Below, piece after piece: positions 53,514-61,787 of a stretch of DNA of 64,000 bases (its first letter is position 1; every line of letters starts with the position of its first letter). This DNA comes from Clostridia bacterium (lineage in GTDB: Bacteria > Bacillota > Clostridia > Oscillospirales > SIG627), in contig JAFXEX010000005.1 of assembly GCA_017520825.1 (NCBI GenBank), positions 26,696-90,695 on the forward strand, given 5' to 3'. The position numbers were made by a program, and so were the translations under genes. The notes under the pieces are model-generated. The model was not told the origin of the DNA and did not search any database. It was given only the letters and a program-made list of their open reading frames with translations.

Positions 53514-54635
53514 ATGAAATCGGCAAGAATAAAGGCTATAGTCTTTTTTACCGTTGTTGTGTTGTTTGCCATAAGCCTTGCTTTTCTGTCAAGCGCTACG
53601 GGAAGCAATCCCGTGCTTTACAAAAACGACACGAAATACTCTATTGCCGAATATCCAGCCGAAATAATCAACGGAACTCTGCACGTACCTCTTAGCTTCT
53701 TCATTGGGCTTGAAAATATTCAGTATGAGTATGGTACGAAGCCCGTAGGCTTCTATTTGAGAAATGAGAGTACAGGTCGTTTCTTTTCTTATTCGTCAGA
53801 ATCCAGGTCGATAGTAGTTGACTCGTCTCTTGTTGACATTCGCTTCCCTATTCTGAATTCTACTGTTTATCTGCCTTTGGAATATTGTGCTGAAATACTT
53901 TCTCTTAAAACTGAAACGAAAACAGTTGACGGTGTGGAACGTATAAGACTTACCGACGGAACCCAAAGGCTTACCTTTGACGAGCTTATAGAGTTATATG
54001 ACCCTAAAGAAAAGCCTGATAACCCCTCTGTCATTGAGCCTGAAAAGCCCTCTGACCCTACGGACTCTCCCACGCCTGCCGACAGAAGTCTTTATATAAC
54101 CTTTGACGCTTGTCCCAACGAGTACACGGACGATATACTTGATATTATGGAAAAATGGGACATCAACGCCACCTTGTTTTTTGACGAAGAAGGCATAAAG
54201 GCGTACCCCACGGCTGTAATACGGGCATTTGTTTCAGGACACGGAATCGGAATATCCGTAGAAAACGGAACTGCAGATGAGCTGAAGAGCGCAAACGAGG
54301 CTCTTTATTCTGTGCTTAACTGCTACACGAGAATCTGCAGTGTAAACAAGACTGTTTCCGTTGAGAACAAGGAAAATATTGAGAAAATGGGATACGTCCT
54401 TTGGAGCTGTGATATAGACGCAGACGACTGGTCGAGTAAAAGCGCCAATACTACGGCAAAGGATATTTACAACAGCACGTTTAAAAATCAAACCACTGTA
54501 GTAAGGCTTTCGTCAGATGAAAAAAGCGACGGTATTGCCGACAGACTTTTATACTACGTTTCAGGAGACAAATACATTACGTGTAAGGTTATAGACCCTA
54601 CCGTAAAGGACGCTTCGGGAGGTCAAAATGGATAA
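53514..54635 (+). CDS. Secreted Cu-amine-oxidase-N / degenerate NodB-like protein
   Basis: 373 residues. A signal-anchor (about 7-27, IKAIVFFTVVVLFAISLAFL) is followed by a copper-amine-oxidase N-terminal-like beta domain (DIRFPILNSTVYLPLEYCAE) and a proline-rich linker (about 165-195). The C-terminal domain begins LYITFDACPNEYTDDILDIM, clearly the NodB polysaccharide-deacetylase fold. TFDDGP has become TFDACP and the HxxxH metal motif reads HGIGISVE with only the first His, so deacetylase activity is doubtful. The ATG follows AAAGGAG at 7 bases. The stop overlaps the response regulator gene by 8 bases. Confidence 0.78.
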   Translation: MKSARIKAIVFFTVVVLFAISLAFLSSATGSNPVLYKNDTKYSIAEYPAEIINGTLHVPLSFFIGLENIQYEYGTKPVGFYLRNESTGRFFSYSSESRSIVVDSSLVDIRFPILNSTVYLPLEYCAEILSLKTETKTVDGVERIRLTDGTQRLTFDELIELYDPKEKPDNPSVIEPEKPSDPTDSPTPADRSLYITFDACPNEYTDDILDIMEKWDINATLFFDEEGIKAYPTAVIRAFVSGHGIGISVENGTADELKSANEALYSVLNCYTRICSVNKTVSVENKENIEKMGYVLWSCDIDADDWSSKSANTTAKDIYNSTFKNQTTVVRLSSDEKSDGIADRLLYYVSGDKYITCKVIDPTVKDASGGQNG

Positions 54636-55335
54636 CAAGAAAAAAATCCTCATAGTTGAGGATGAAAAAACTATTGCCGAAATACTGACGTACAACGTAA
54701 AGACGGCAGGCTATGAAACAGAAACCAAATACGACGGAAAAAGTGGTCTTGAAGAGGCACTGACGGGAAAGTACGACCTTATTCTCCTCGACCTTATGCT
54801 TCCCTTAATGGACGGCTTTGAGGTTTGCGCAAAGGTAAGAGAAAGGCTGGACACTCCCATAATCATACTGACTGCCCGTGATACAGAGCCCGACAAGATA
54901 AGAGGTCTCGACACAGGGGCTGACGATTATATGACCAAGCCATTCAGCATAAACGAGCTTTTGTCAAGAGTAAGGGCTAATATCAGACGCTATTCAAACG
55001 AAACGGTTACGCACAAAATAGCCGACACCACCATAGAGCTGGGAGATATAGTTATCGACTGTGAAAACTATCTCGTCAAAAAGGGTGGAAAGGTATTGGA
55101 ACTTTCGAAAAAAGAATATGACCTTCTTGCCTACTTTGCTAAAAACGCAGGGAAAATATATACCCGTGAGGAGCTGATGAGCGCCGTCTGGGGATATGAG
55201 AATTTCTACGGTGATCTGAGAACCATTGACGTTACCATAGCAAGACTGAGACAAAAGATTGATGACCCGGGTACAGAAGAAAGCCTTATCCAGACCAAGC
55301 GAGGTATGGGATACTTTATTGCTCAAAATAACTGA
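54628..55335 (+). CDS. walR: OmpR/PhoB-type response regulator, WalR-like
   Basis: 235 residues. The receiver domain starts KKKILIVEDEKTIAEIL; the phospho-acceptor is Asp55 in LILLDLMLP, with the conserved Lys in MTKPFSINELL. The C-terminal winged helix includes LSKKEYDLLAYFAKNAGKIY and TIDVTIARLRQKI. The WalR assignment rests on the following kinase and YycH/YycI-like genes; by domain alone PhoP or others would fit. In Bacillus and Staphylococcus WalR controls cell-wall hydrolases and is essential. Confidence 0.87.
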   Translation: MDNKKKILIVEDEKTIAEILTYNVKTAGYETETKYDGKSGLEEALTGKYDLILLDLMLPLMDGFEVCAKVRERLDTPIIILTARDTEPDKIRGLDTGADDYMTKPFSINELLSRVRANIRRYSNETVTHKIADTTIELGDIVIDCENYLVKKGGKVLELSKKEYDLLAYFAKNAGKIYTREELMSAVWGYENFYGDLRTIDVTIARLRQKIDDPGTEESLIQTKRGMGYFIAQNN

Positions 55336-55354
55336 TTTTTAAGGAGAAAAAGCT

Positions 55355-56698
55355 TTGTACAGAAAACTGCAATTTAAAATAGTGCTGATACTGGTCTCCT
55401 TCATCGTATGTATTATGACGGTAGTCGGTATGATACTTATCGGTAATATTTTCAGTTATTATACCAATGACTTTGTAAATCAGCAATCCTCCGTTTTCAC
55501 AGAAAGCTTCATAACAGAGCTTGAAAAGACGCTTCAATACGAGGACTATCCCGAAAGGCTGAAAAATACCCTTTGGGCTTATTCGGCACACATTGGAATT
55601 GATGCCAACAGGAATTATTTTATCCTTGATGCAGACGGAAATTATCTTTCGGGCTCGGTAAGCGAGGATGACAGTAATATTAAAAAGACGGAAAATCTCG
55701 TCCGTGCCATTGCAGGCTCAAGCTCACATACGCAAAAGGTCGGCAATTCATCTACCGACTGGGCAGAGGTACTTACGTCTGAGGACGGCTCTCCCAAAGC
55801 AATCGTTTATATTACCGAAAACAACAGCGAAATGAAGGAGTTTTCGTGGATGGTTTTCTCCATCGTTCTTCAATCGGTGTTAATCGGTCTTGTAATCGCA
55901 ATCATTCTCTCCTTCTTCCTGTCAAAAGCCATAGTTTCTCCCATTCAAAGCATTACGAAGAAGGCTACCAGACTTTCCCGTGGAGACTTTGACGAAAAGC
56001 TGACGGTTTATTCTGACGACGAAATAGGAACGCTTACTCACACCTTTAATAAAATGGCTGACACGCTGAAAAACAACCTTAACGAAATTTCCAATCAGCG
56101 TGAAAAGCTTGAATCCATAATTCACTATTTGAAGGATGCCGTTATAGCTTTTGACAACGAAGGCAATCCAATGCATATCAATCCCGAAGCAAAGGCTTTG
56201 TTCAAGCTTGACATCGGTGCTGAGCTTACTTTGGATTCAATGATTGAGGCACTTGACCTTGACTGCCGTTCGGACGACCTCACTGTAGGCAAATACGACT
56301 CCATGGTACTCAACAACGTAATATACGACAACAGAGTTTTCGATATAAGCTTCGGTAAGTTCAACTTTAATCTTTCGGATCAAAGGTACGGTGGATATAT
56401 TGCCGTGCTTCACGACGTTACCGAAAGCTTTGAGCTTGACAAGTCACGCCGCGAGTTTATTGCCACGGTATCCCACGAGCTTGGAACTCCTCTGACTAGT
56501 ATAAAGGGAGCAACCGAAACCATCGTCGCAAATCCCGATATGCCCAACGACGTGAAGAATCATTTCCTTGAAATGGTAATAAGCGAAAGCGACAGAATGA
56601 CCCATATCGTTCACGACCTGCTTGTGATATCAAGGCTTGATAACAACAGAATGAAGTGGAATCCCACCTCATTCCCTATCACAGAGCTTATTGAATAA
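55355..56698 (+). CDS. walK: WalK-like sensor histidine kinase, N-terminal part (interrupted by TAA)
   Basis: 447 residues from a TTG start behind AAGGAG. Order: TM1 (about 9-31), an extracytoplasmic domain of about 130 residues, TM2 (about 165-190), HAMP (SPIQSITKKATRLSRGDFDE), a PAS-like domain, and HisKA with FIATVSHELGTPLTSIKG, where His374 is the phospho-acceptor. The frame ends at TAA 56696-56698, exactly between HisKA and the ATPase domain. The next codons in the same frame continue the protein without loss of homology, so a single substitution (for example AAA to TAA) split the gene. As it stands the product has no ATP-binding domain. A sequencing error is possible. Confidence 0.85.
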   Translation: MYRKLQFKIVLILVSFIVCIMTVVGMILIGNIFSYYTNDFVNQQSSVFTESFITELEKTLQYEDYPERLKNTLWAYSAHIGIDANRNYFILDADGNYLSGSVSEDDSNIKKTENLVRAIAGSSSHTQKVGNSSTDWAEVLTSEDGSPKAIVYITENNSEMKEFSWMVFSIVLQSVLIGLVIAIILSFFLSKAIVSPIQSITKKATRLSRGDFDEKLTVYSDDEIGTLTHTFNKMADTLKNNLNEISNQREKLESIIHYLKDAVIAFDNEGNPMHINPEAKALFKLDIGAELTLDSMIEALDLDCRSDDLTVGKYDSMVLNNVIYDNRVFDISFGKFNFNLSDQRYGGYIAVLHDVTESFELDKSRREFIATVSHELGTPLTSIKGATETIVANPDMPNDVKNHFLEMVISESDRMTHIVHDLLVISRLDNNRMKWNPTSFPITELIE

Positions 56699-56710
56699 TG
56701 CTGTCTCGTT

Positions 56711-57163
56711 TTGTCGGGAGAGGTTGAGAAGAATAGCCAAGAGCTGAAATACATCAGAAACGACGAATATCTGCCCGAGGTAATTGCAGACAGAGAAAAG
56801 ATAGAGCAGATACTTATAAACATCGTTCAAAACGCCATAAAGTACACGCAGGACGGTGGAAAAATATTTATAACGTCGGATTTCAAGGACGTTTCAGCCG
56901 TTGACGGAATTTCCGACGGAAAATACTTTACTCTGACGGTAACCGATAACGGAACGGGTATTCCCGAAGAGGACCTTCCACATATTTTTGAAAGATTCTA
57001 CAGAGTTGAAAAGGCACGAACCTCAGATAAGGGTGGTACCGGTCTGGGACTTGCCATTGCTAAGGAAATCGCCGAAGCGCACGGTGGTACTATTACCATT
57101 ACAAGTAAGCTTAACGTTGGAACTACCGTAAATATTTACTTGCCTCAAAAAGCAAAATTCTAA
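56711..57163 (+). pseudogene. walK: WalK-like histidine kinase, C-terminal HATPase part after the in-frame stop
   Basis: This continues the frame of the kinase immediately after the TAA. IEQILINIVQNAIKYTQDGG is the N box, VTDNGTGIPEEDLPHIF the G1 box and KGGTGLGLAIAKEIAEAHGG the G2 box of the HATPase_c domain. All are complete to the natural stop. A TTG at 56711 could in principle start it, but no good Shine-Dalgarno precedes it, so I treat it as the severed 3' part of one gene spanning 55355-57163. Separate expression as a split kinase is conceivable but unsupported. Confidence 0.8.
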
Positions 57164-57179
57164 AAAAGGAGGGTGAGCT

Positions 57180-58631
57180 ATGAGAAGGCTTATCGAGTCA
57201 CTTAAAACCTTACTTGCAGTATGTCTTGGTATATCTATGCTCGCCCTTTGGACAAGCTACATATACCTGCAATTCGACAGGTCGGGTGAAGATACGGCAG
57301 AGCTTGACCGTAGCTTCTGGATATTCAACGACACTGCGAGAGCGCCCTCTGAAATAACTGCAGACGATAGCTTTTTCACCCCTGTGTCAGTAAGTCTCAT
57401 ACTGTCAGGAAAGGGATATACCTCTGCCTATAACACGGAGCTTACACAAACGCTTTACGAAAACGCCAAACCCTTACTGTTAGAGGTTTTTTCTTCTCCC
57501 TATATTTGTACGAAATCAGACAAAGACACCTGGGAAAGGGCACTCGAGGCAGAGGACGCAATTTTTATTGAATACCCTTCCCCTGTTCCCTACACTACTA
57601 TTGCTTATTTTTTGCAAAAGAGTGAAGGCTTTTGTGAAGGCGAGCTTTGCTACGTTGAAAAATTACTTTTGTTTTCAGATTCTGCAAACGCCACCTCTGC
57701 CCTTTCGATTGACGGGGACGGAAACGTATATTCGTATTCCTGGAACGAAAGTGAAGCCCCCTCTCTCATCTATGATTTTAACAGCAACAATCTTGCCGCA
57801 TATACTGTAAATGAAGGATTTATTCCCTTTGAATTCAACAAAAAATCAAGCGAAGGAAAAAGCTTTGAAAATCTTGATGCTGAGTACAAGCTTCTGCTTT
57901 CAGCGCCCAATCTTCCTTCCATTAAAGTAGAAAATCCATTCCAAAGCACTCTTGATGCCGCCTTTGGGGAAACGGAAAACTCATATTTTGAGCTTGTAGA
58001 GAAGCAGGAGCTTTCGGTTATACTTGACGCCTTTGACATTAATCCTAACATAGTCGGTTATTATTCGGATACGAATCTTGGCTTGATTTTCGTAGGAGAA
58101 GATATGAGACTTGTAATATCTCCTACGGGAACTGTTACCTATACTCTTATTAACAAGGAGGCAGTTTCGGTTACCATCGCTTCCCTTCTGAGCATTGCCA
58201 AAACCGATTTTACGTCGGACGAAATTCTTGCAGCGGCAACGTCCTTTCTGGCAAAGCTTCCCAAACACGTTTTAGGCGGTGACGCTACACTTATCCTTGA
58301 AAATATCAGCTATTCCTCAGCAAGCAGTGAAATGCAATTCACCTTTGGATACTACTACAATCTTGCCGACGTAATTTCGGCTTCACGCGACAAAGCCGTT
58401 GTTATGACCTTTAACGAGACAGGTCTGGTAAAAATGATACTCAAATCTATGAGCATTGCCCAAGATGTTGACGGAGAAGTATATGAAGAAGATTATATGA
58501 AAACGGATATAATTCCTTCCGTAGTTGCACAAATGGCAGACGAAAAGGCAGGAACTCTTGAGCCGATTTATACGTTTAAGGCATACGGAGAAGCAATAAC
58601 GCCCCTTTGGGCAACGGGAGGAAACAGATGA
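57180..58631 (+). CDS. yycH: YycH-like regulator of the WalRK system
   Basis: 483 residues with an N-terminal transmembrane anchor (about 9-30, TLLAVCLGISMLALWTSYIY) and a large extracytoplasmic domain. Sequence similarity is hard to see by eye, but length, topology and position directly after the kinase and before a YycI-like gene match YycH. In Bacillus YycH is a membrane-bound inhibitor, in Staphylococcus an activator, of WalK. GGAGGGTGAGCT precedes the ATG. Its stop overlaps the next gene by four bases. Confidence 0.72.
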   Translation: MRRLIESLKTLLAVCLGISMLALWTSYIYLQFDRSGEDTAELDRSFWIFNDTARAPSEITADDSFFTPVSVSLILSGKGYTSAYNTELTQTLYENAKPLLLEVFSSPYICTKSDKDTWERALEAEDAIFIEYPSPVPYTTIAYFLQKSEGFCEGELCYVEKLLLFSDSANATSALSIDGDGNVYSYSWNESEAPSLIYDFNSNNLAAYTVNEGFIPFEFNKKSSEGKSFENLDAEYKLLLSAPNLPSIKVENPFQSTLDAAFGETENSYFELVEKQELSVILDAFDINPNIVGYYSDTNLGLIFVGEDMRLVISPTGTVTYTLINKEAVSVTIASLLSIAKTDFTSDEILAAATSFLAKLPKHVLGGDATLILENISYSSASSEMQFTFGYYYNLADVISASRDKAVVMTFNETGLVKMILKSMSIAQDVDGEVYEEDYMKTDIIPSVVAQMADEKAGTLEPIYTFKAYGEAITPLWATGGNR

Positions 58632-59497
58632 ATTCAAAAAAGCTAAAGCTCGTTATAATACTTATCTTTCTTTTCGTTAATTTATTCTTTCTTTTTGAAC
58701 TTAAAAGCCTGAGGGATGCCAAGAGCTTTTTTAACGAAACCGAGATAGCCGAAGCCGTAGAGGTGCTGGATTCAAAGGGGATTAAAATCAGTCCTGAAAC
58801 CGTACTTCGCGAAAAGGTTGTTCCCGAAACCGTCAAGCTTGATTTCACTCTTACGTCAGTTGAAGCCATGGCAAAAAGCATTATGCGTGAAGAGTACGGA
58901 AGCTTTAAAATTCCCGAAGGACAAAGATTTACAAACGACAAAGAAAGCTTTTCGTCATTTTACGATTTCAGCTTTGAGTATCAGCTTTTCGATTACGGCT
59001 TTACAACCGACAGCGTCGGTAGAGCTTTAACGGATTATGCAAGCTACGACGAAAAGCAAGTAAAAAAAGCAAAAAAGCATCTTGAAAAGCTGTTAAGCGG
59101 AGCATCTCCCGACAGTCACGAAATAACCGTACGTGTTAATAAATACGCTGAAAAAGACGGTTTTTCCTTCGTCGAGGCAACGGAATATATAGACGGTTAT
59201 GAGATAGACGGAGCTGATTTTTTAGCCGTTATTTATAACGGAAATATAATTTTTTTATCGGGCAAACTGTATTTTTCAAATCAAACGTCAAGCTATACGA
59301 CGGACTTTCACGACAGTATAAACATACTGTTCGAGATAGATGAAACCGATTTTGAAATTAAACAAATGGAGTTGATTTACTTCCCTGTTTCCGATAAAAA
59401 CAACGCTTATTATCTTACGCCTGCATACAAATTCACCTATGAAAATGGGAAGTCAGACGTTTACGACGCCACAAGTGGAATCAGGCGTACAGAATAA
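58628..59497 (+). CDS. yycI: YycI-like regulator of the WalRK system
   Basis: 289 residues. A basic N-terminus (MNSKKLKL), one transmembrane helix (about 8-25) and an extracytoplasmic domain with tandem beta units, such as EYGSFKIPEGQRFTNDKES and a C-terminal block with NAYYLTPAYKFTYENGKSDV, resemble YycI. The ATG at 58628 follows GGGAGG and overlaps the yycH stop (ATGA); the frame opens seven codons earlier. With YycH it would sense or transmit envelope state to WalK. It is the last gene of the cluster. No YycJ or HtrA homologue follows. Confidence 0.72.
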   Translation: MNSKKLKLVIILIFLFVNLFFLFELKSLRDAKSFFNETEIAEAVEVLDSKGIKISPETVLREKVVPETVKLDFTLTSVEAMAKSIMREEYGSFKIPEGQRFTNDKESFSSFYDFSFEYQLFDYGFTTDSVGRALTDYASYDEKQVKKAKKHLEKLLSGASPDSHEITVRVNKYAEKDGFSFVEATEYIDGYEIDGADFLAVIYNGNIIFLSGKLYFSNQTSSYTTDFHDSINILFEIDETDFEIKQMELIYFPVSDKNNAYYLTPAYKFTYENGKSDVYDATSGIRRTE

Positions 59498-59545
59498 ATT
59501 TTACTAAAAAGCAAAATTATACTTTATTTTTTTAAACATCTATGT

Positions 59546-59576
59546 TATACTTAAATGTCGGGAAGTATTCCGACAT
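59546..59576 (+). promoter_or_regulatory. Weak promoter element and leader hairpin before murA
   Basis: TATACT at 59546-59551 is a candidate -10 without a good -35. It is followed by the hairpin ATGTCGG...CCGACAT (59555-59576, 7-bp stem, 8-base loop). The region 59498-59602 has no terminator for yycI, so murA could also be reached by read-through. Confidence 0.4.
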
Positions 59577-59602
59577 GAATTAAGGAGAAAAAAGGTTCAA
59601 CA

Positions 59603-60865
59603 ATGGATAAAATTGCGATAAACGGTGGAAAACCTTTAAGCGGAGAAATTGTTATTTCCGGTATGAAAAACGCTGCAGTAGCAATACTGCTTGCAAATAT
59701 AATGGTTGAAGGCGAATGTATTATAGAAAACCTTCCCGACATAAGTGACGTAAACAGGTCCTTGGAAATTTTATCGGCAATGGGTGCTAAGGTCGAGCAT
59801 ATTACGAAAAACAGTGTAAAAATAGACTCGACCAACATCGTACCCTGCTCTGCCCCAGACGACCTTGTGAAAAAGATGCGCGCATCCTATTACGTTCTCG
59901 GAGCTGAGCTTGCACGCTTCGGACGCTCTACCGTGGCTTGTCCCGGTGGTTGCGATTTCGGCGTAAGACCAATTGACCAGCACATAAAGGGCTTTGAAGC
60001 CTTGGGTGCAACTGTTTCTGTAACAAACAATCACATTGTGGCAGTAACAACCGGTGGTGTAATTGGCGATTCGGTATTTATGGACGTTGTTTCCGTAGGT
60101 GCTACTATCAATATAATGCTGGCTGCAGTAAAAGCCAAGGGCGTAACCGTAATTGAAAACGCTGCCAGAGAGCCTCATATAGTTGATACTGCAAACTTCC
60201 TCAACGCCTGTGGCGCAAAAATCAGTGGTGCAGGTACCGACGTAATCAAGATAACGGGCGTACCTACTCTTCACGGCGTTACATATGCTATTATTCCCGA
60301 TATGATAGAAGCAGGTACCTTTATGGTGCTGGCAGCTTCAACACACGGAAAGCTCAAAATTTCAAACGTTATTCCCAAGCACCTTGAATCAATTTCGGCA
60401 AAGCTTGTGGAAATGGGCGCCGACGTTGTGGAGGAGGACGATAGCGTAACGGTAAGCCGAAGTGGTGAGCTGTCACCCATAACGGTTAAAACCCATCCTT
60501 ACCCTGGCTTCCCCACCGATATGAATCCTCAGATGTGCACTCTTATGTGTCTTGCAGGTGGCAAGAGCCGTATGATAGAAGGCGTATGGGACAACCGATT
60601 CAGATACGTTGAAGAATTAAAGCGTATGGGAGCAAGCATTGAGGTTGACGACAAGGTTGCTACCATTGACGGCGACCCTCAAAAGCTTGTTGGAGCAAAC
60701 GTGAGAGCTATCGACTTAAGAGCAGGTGCTGCAATGGTAATTGCAGGGCTTTCTGCAAAGGGTCATACCGAAATTGAGGATATTTTCCATATTCAAAGAG
60801 GATATGAGGATATAATCGGCAAGCTTCAAAAAGTTGGAGCAGACATACAGATAATAACCGTATAA
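59603..60865 (+). CDS. murA: UDP-N-acetylglucosamine 1-carboxyvinyltransferase
   Basis: 420 residues. MDKIAINGGKPLSGEIVISG with MKNAAVA is the standard start, Lys-Asn being substrate contacts. The catalytic Cys117 is in CPGGCDFGVRPIDQHIKGFE, the fosfomycin-reactive form rather than the Asp variant. PTDMNPQMCTLMCLAGGKSR and RAGAAMVIAGLSAKGHTEIE are further family blocks. It transfers enolpyruvate from PEP to UDP-GlcNAc, the first committed step of peptidoglycan synthesis. AAGGAG lies before the ATG. A terminator follows. Confidence 0.96.
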   Translation: MDKIAINGGKPLSGEIVISGMKNAAVAILLANIMVEGECIIENLPDISDVNRSLEILSAMGAKVEHITKNSVKIDSTNIVPCSAPDDLVKKMRASYYVLGAELARFGRSTVACPGGCDFGVRPIDQHIKGFEALGATVSVTNNHIVAVTTGGVIGDSVFMDVVSVGATINIMLAAVKAKGVTVIENAAREPHIVDTANFLNACGAKISGAGTDVIKITGVPTLHGVTYAIIPDMIEAGTFMVLAASTHGKLKISNVIPKHLESISAKLVEMGADVVEEDDSVTVSRSGELSPITVKTHPYPGFPTDMNPQMCTLMCLAGGKSRMIEGVWDNRFRYVEELKRMGASIEVDDKVATIDGDPQKLVGANVRAIDLRAGAAMVIAGLSAKGHTEIEDIFHIQRGYEDIIGKLQKVGADIQIITV

Positions 60866-60882
60866 AAGATTACTAATAAAAT

Positions 60883-60924
60883 AATAACGGCAGATACTGA
60901 TTTCAGCATCTGCCGTTATTGTTT
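60883..60924 (+). terminator. Terminator after murA
   Basis: AATAACGGCAGATACTGA pairs with TCAGCATCTGCCGTTATT over 18 bp with one mismatch, followed by GTTT. The T-run is short but the stem is strong. Confidence 0.78.
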
Positions 60925-61165
60925 ATACTATAAAAGTCACAAGACTTTAATAGGAGGCGTTCTTTACTCCCCTTTTGTTATAGGGCTTTGTAACGTTTAC
61001 ACATTGATTTTACCACAAACTCAGGTCATTATCAAATATAAATACTTTTATAGTTATATAATCAAATATTTATGCTACAAAAATTGACGCAAAAGCTCGG
61101 ATAATCGTATCCGTGTAGCGCAATACGCCCTCATATTCCTCAAGTAATAAAAAGCGTTAAACCAC
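60925..61165. other. Gene-free AT-rich stretch
   Basis: No credible coding frame. It contains small inverted repeats (AAAGTC/GACTTT near 60935; CGGATA/TATCCG at 61098-61113) and the 12-mer ACGCAAAAGCTC, which recurs near 61504. I see nothing else. Confidence 0.5.
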
Positions 61166-61194
61166 TTGACATCTCCCCTTCTTTGTGCTATACT
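61166..61194 (+). promoter_or_regulatory. Strong promoter ahead of the tRNA-Ser remnants
   Basis: Perfect TTGACA (61166-61171), a 17-base spacer and TATACT (61189-61194), 32 bp before the first tRNA-Ser half. It is probably the original promoter of an intact tRNA-Ser gene. Confidence 0.82.
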
Positions 61195-61226
61195 TTTAAA
61201 GCAAATTGTTCAACAATTGAATATAC

Positions 61227-61266
61227 GGAGAGGTATCGAAATGGTCATAACGGGGCTGACTCGAAA
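61227..61266 (+). pseudogene. tRNA-Ser(CGA) 5'-half remnant A
   Basis: 40 bases, starting GGAGAGGTATCGAAATGGTC and ending CTGACTCGAAA. These match a serine tRNA from the acceptor 5' strand through D-arm and anticodon loop (CGA). The anticodon 3' strand no longer pairs properly and no variable arm, T-arm or acceptor 3' strand follows. The break is just after the anticodon loop, a usual crossover point for tyrosine recombinases. Confidence 0.8.
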
Positions 61267-61437
61267 TCTGTCGAAGTCCGTCGAGTTATGTAACTCGCAA
61301 GAATTTAGCGGAACATATAGGAACATAGCGGAATTTACCGCCATTTAGTAACCAACAATTTAATACAAGTTTATAGCATTTCCCATACAGATTTCCCACA
61401 GAAAATTTTGTGTGTGAGATGTTAAAAATACACATTT

Positions 61438-61477
61438 GGAGAGGTATCGAAGTGGTCATAACGGGGCTGACTCGAAA
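61438..61477 (+). pseudogene. tRNA-Ser(CGA) 5'-half remnant B
   Basis: Identical to remnant A except G for A at one D-loop position. It again stops right after CTCGAAA and continues into unrelated sequence. The A-to-B distance is 211 bp, and B-to-intact-tRNA is 188 bp. Confidence 0.8.
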
Positions 61478-61495
61478 GGTAGCCGACCTCGTCAC

Positions 61496-61539
61496 TTGCG
61501 AGAACGCAAAAGCTCTTGTTTTCTCGCAATATCTCGCAA
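61496..61539. repeat. Three TCTCGCAA repeats downstream of remnant B
   Basis: TTGCGAGA (61496-61503, inverted) and TCTCGCAA at 61522-61529 and 61532-61539, the last two exactly 10 bp apart. Such helically phased short repeats resemble recombinase or excisionase arm sites. A related CTCGCAAG lies after remnant A near 61303. Confidence 0.45.
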
Positions 61540-61625
61540 ATGCTTCATTTTTCTCGAATTTTGAGTGAACGCATTTCAACTTCGGCCTTGCAAAAGCCGT
61601 GCAAAATTCAAACTTAACTTAATAC

Positions 61626-61717
61626 GGAGGTGTATCGAAGAGGTCATAACGGCCCCGACTCGAAATCGGGTAAGCCCTTAATCGGGCCCGAGAGTTCGAA
61701 TCTCTCCGCCTCCGCCA
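61626..61717 (+). tRNA. tRNA-Ser (anticodon CGA), intact
   Basis: 92 bases with encoded CCA. The acceptor GGAGGTG pairs with CGCCTCC (61707-61713). The anticodon arm is CCCGA-CTCGAAA-TCGGG with anticodon CGA. A long class II variable arm (GCCC/GGGC) follows, then the T-arm GAGAG-TTCGAAT-CTCTC. It shares the D-arm and anticodon loop with remnants A and B but differs in the acceptor stem (GGAGGTG versus GGAGAGG). It reads UCG codons. Confidence 0.93.
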
Positions 61718-61756
61718 AAACCCCTTGAAAACATCGTGTTTTCAAGGGGTTTCTCT
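61718..61756 (+). terminator. Terminator after tRNA-Ser
   Basis: AAACCCCTTGAAAACA, loop TCG, perfect 16-bp complement ending GGTTT, immediately after the CCA. Confidence 0.9.
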
Positions 61757-61787
61757 TTGGTACCATTAAAAATATTCACTTAAATAT

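Noticed and set aside
56696..56698. Stop codon considered as recoding (selenocysteine, pyrrolysine or readthrough)
   Set aside because: The codon is TAA, which is not used for selenocysteine or pyrrolysine, and no recoding hairpin or leaky context was apparent. A plain substitution or error is simpler.
61166..61348. 60-codon frame spanning the promoter and tRNA remnant A
   Set aside because: It starts inside the promoter region and runs through the tRNA-derived sequence; no ribosome binding site.
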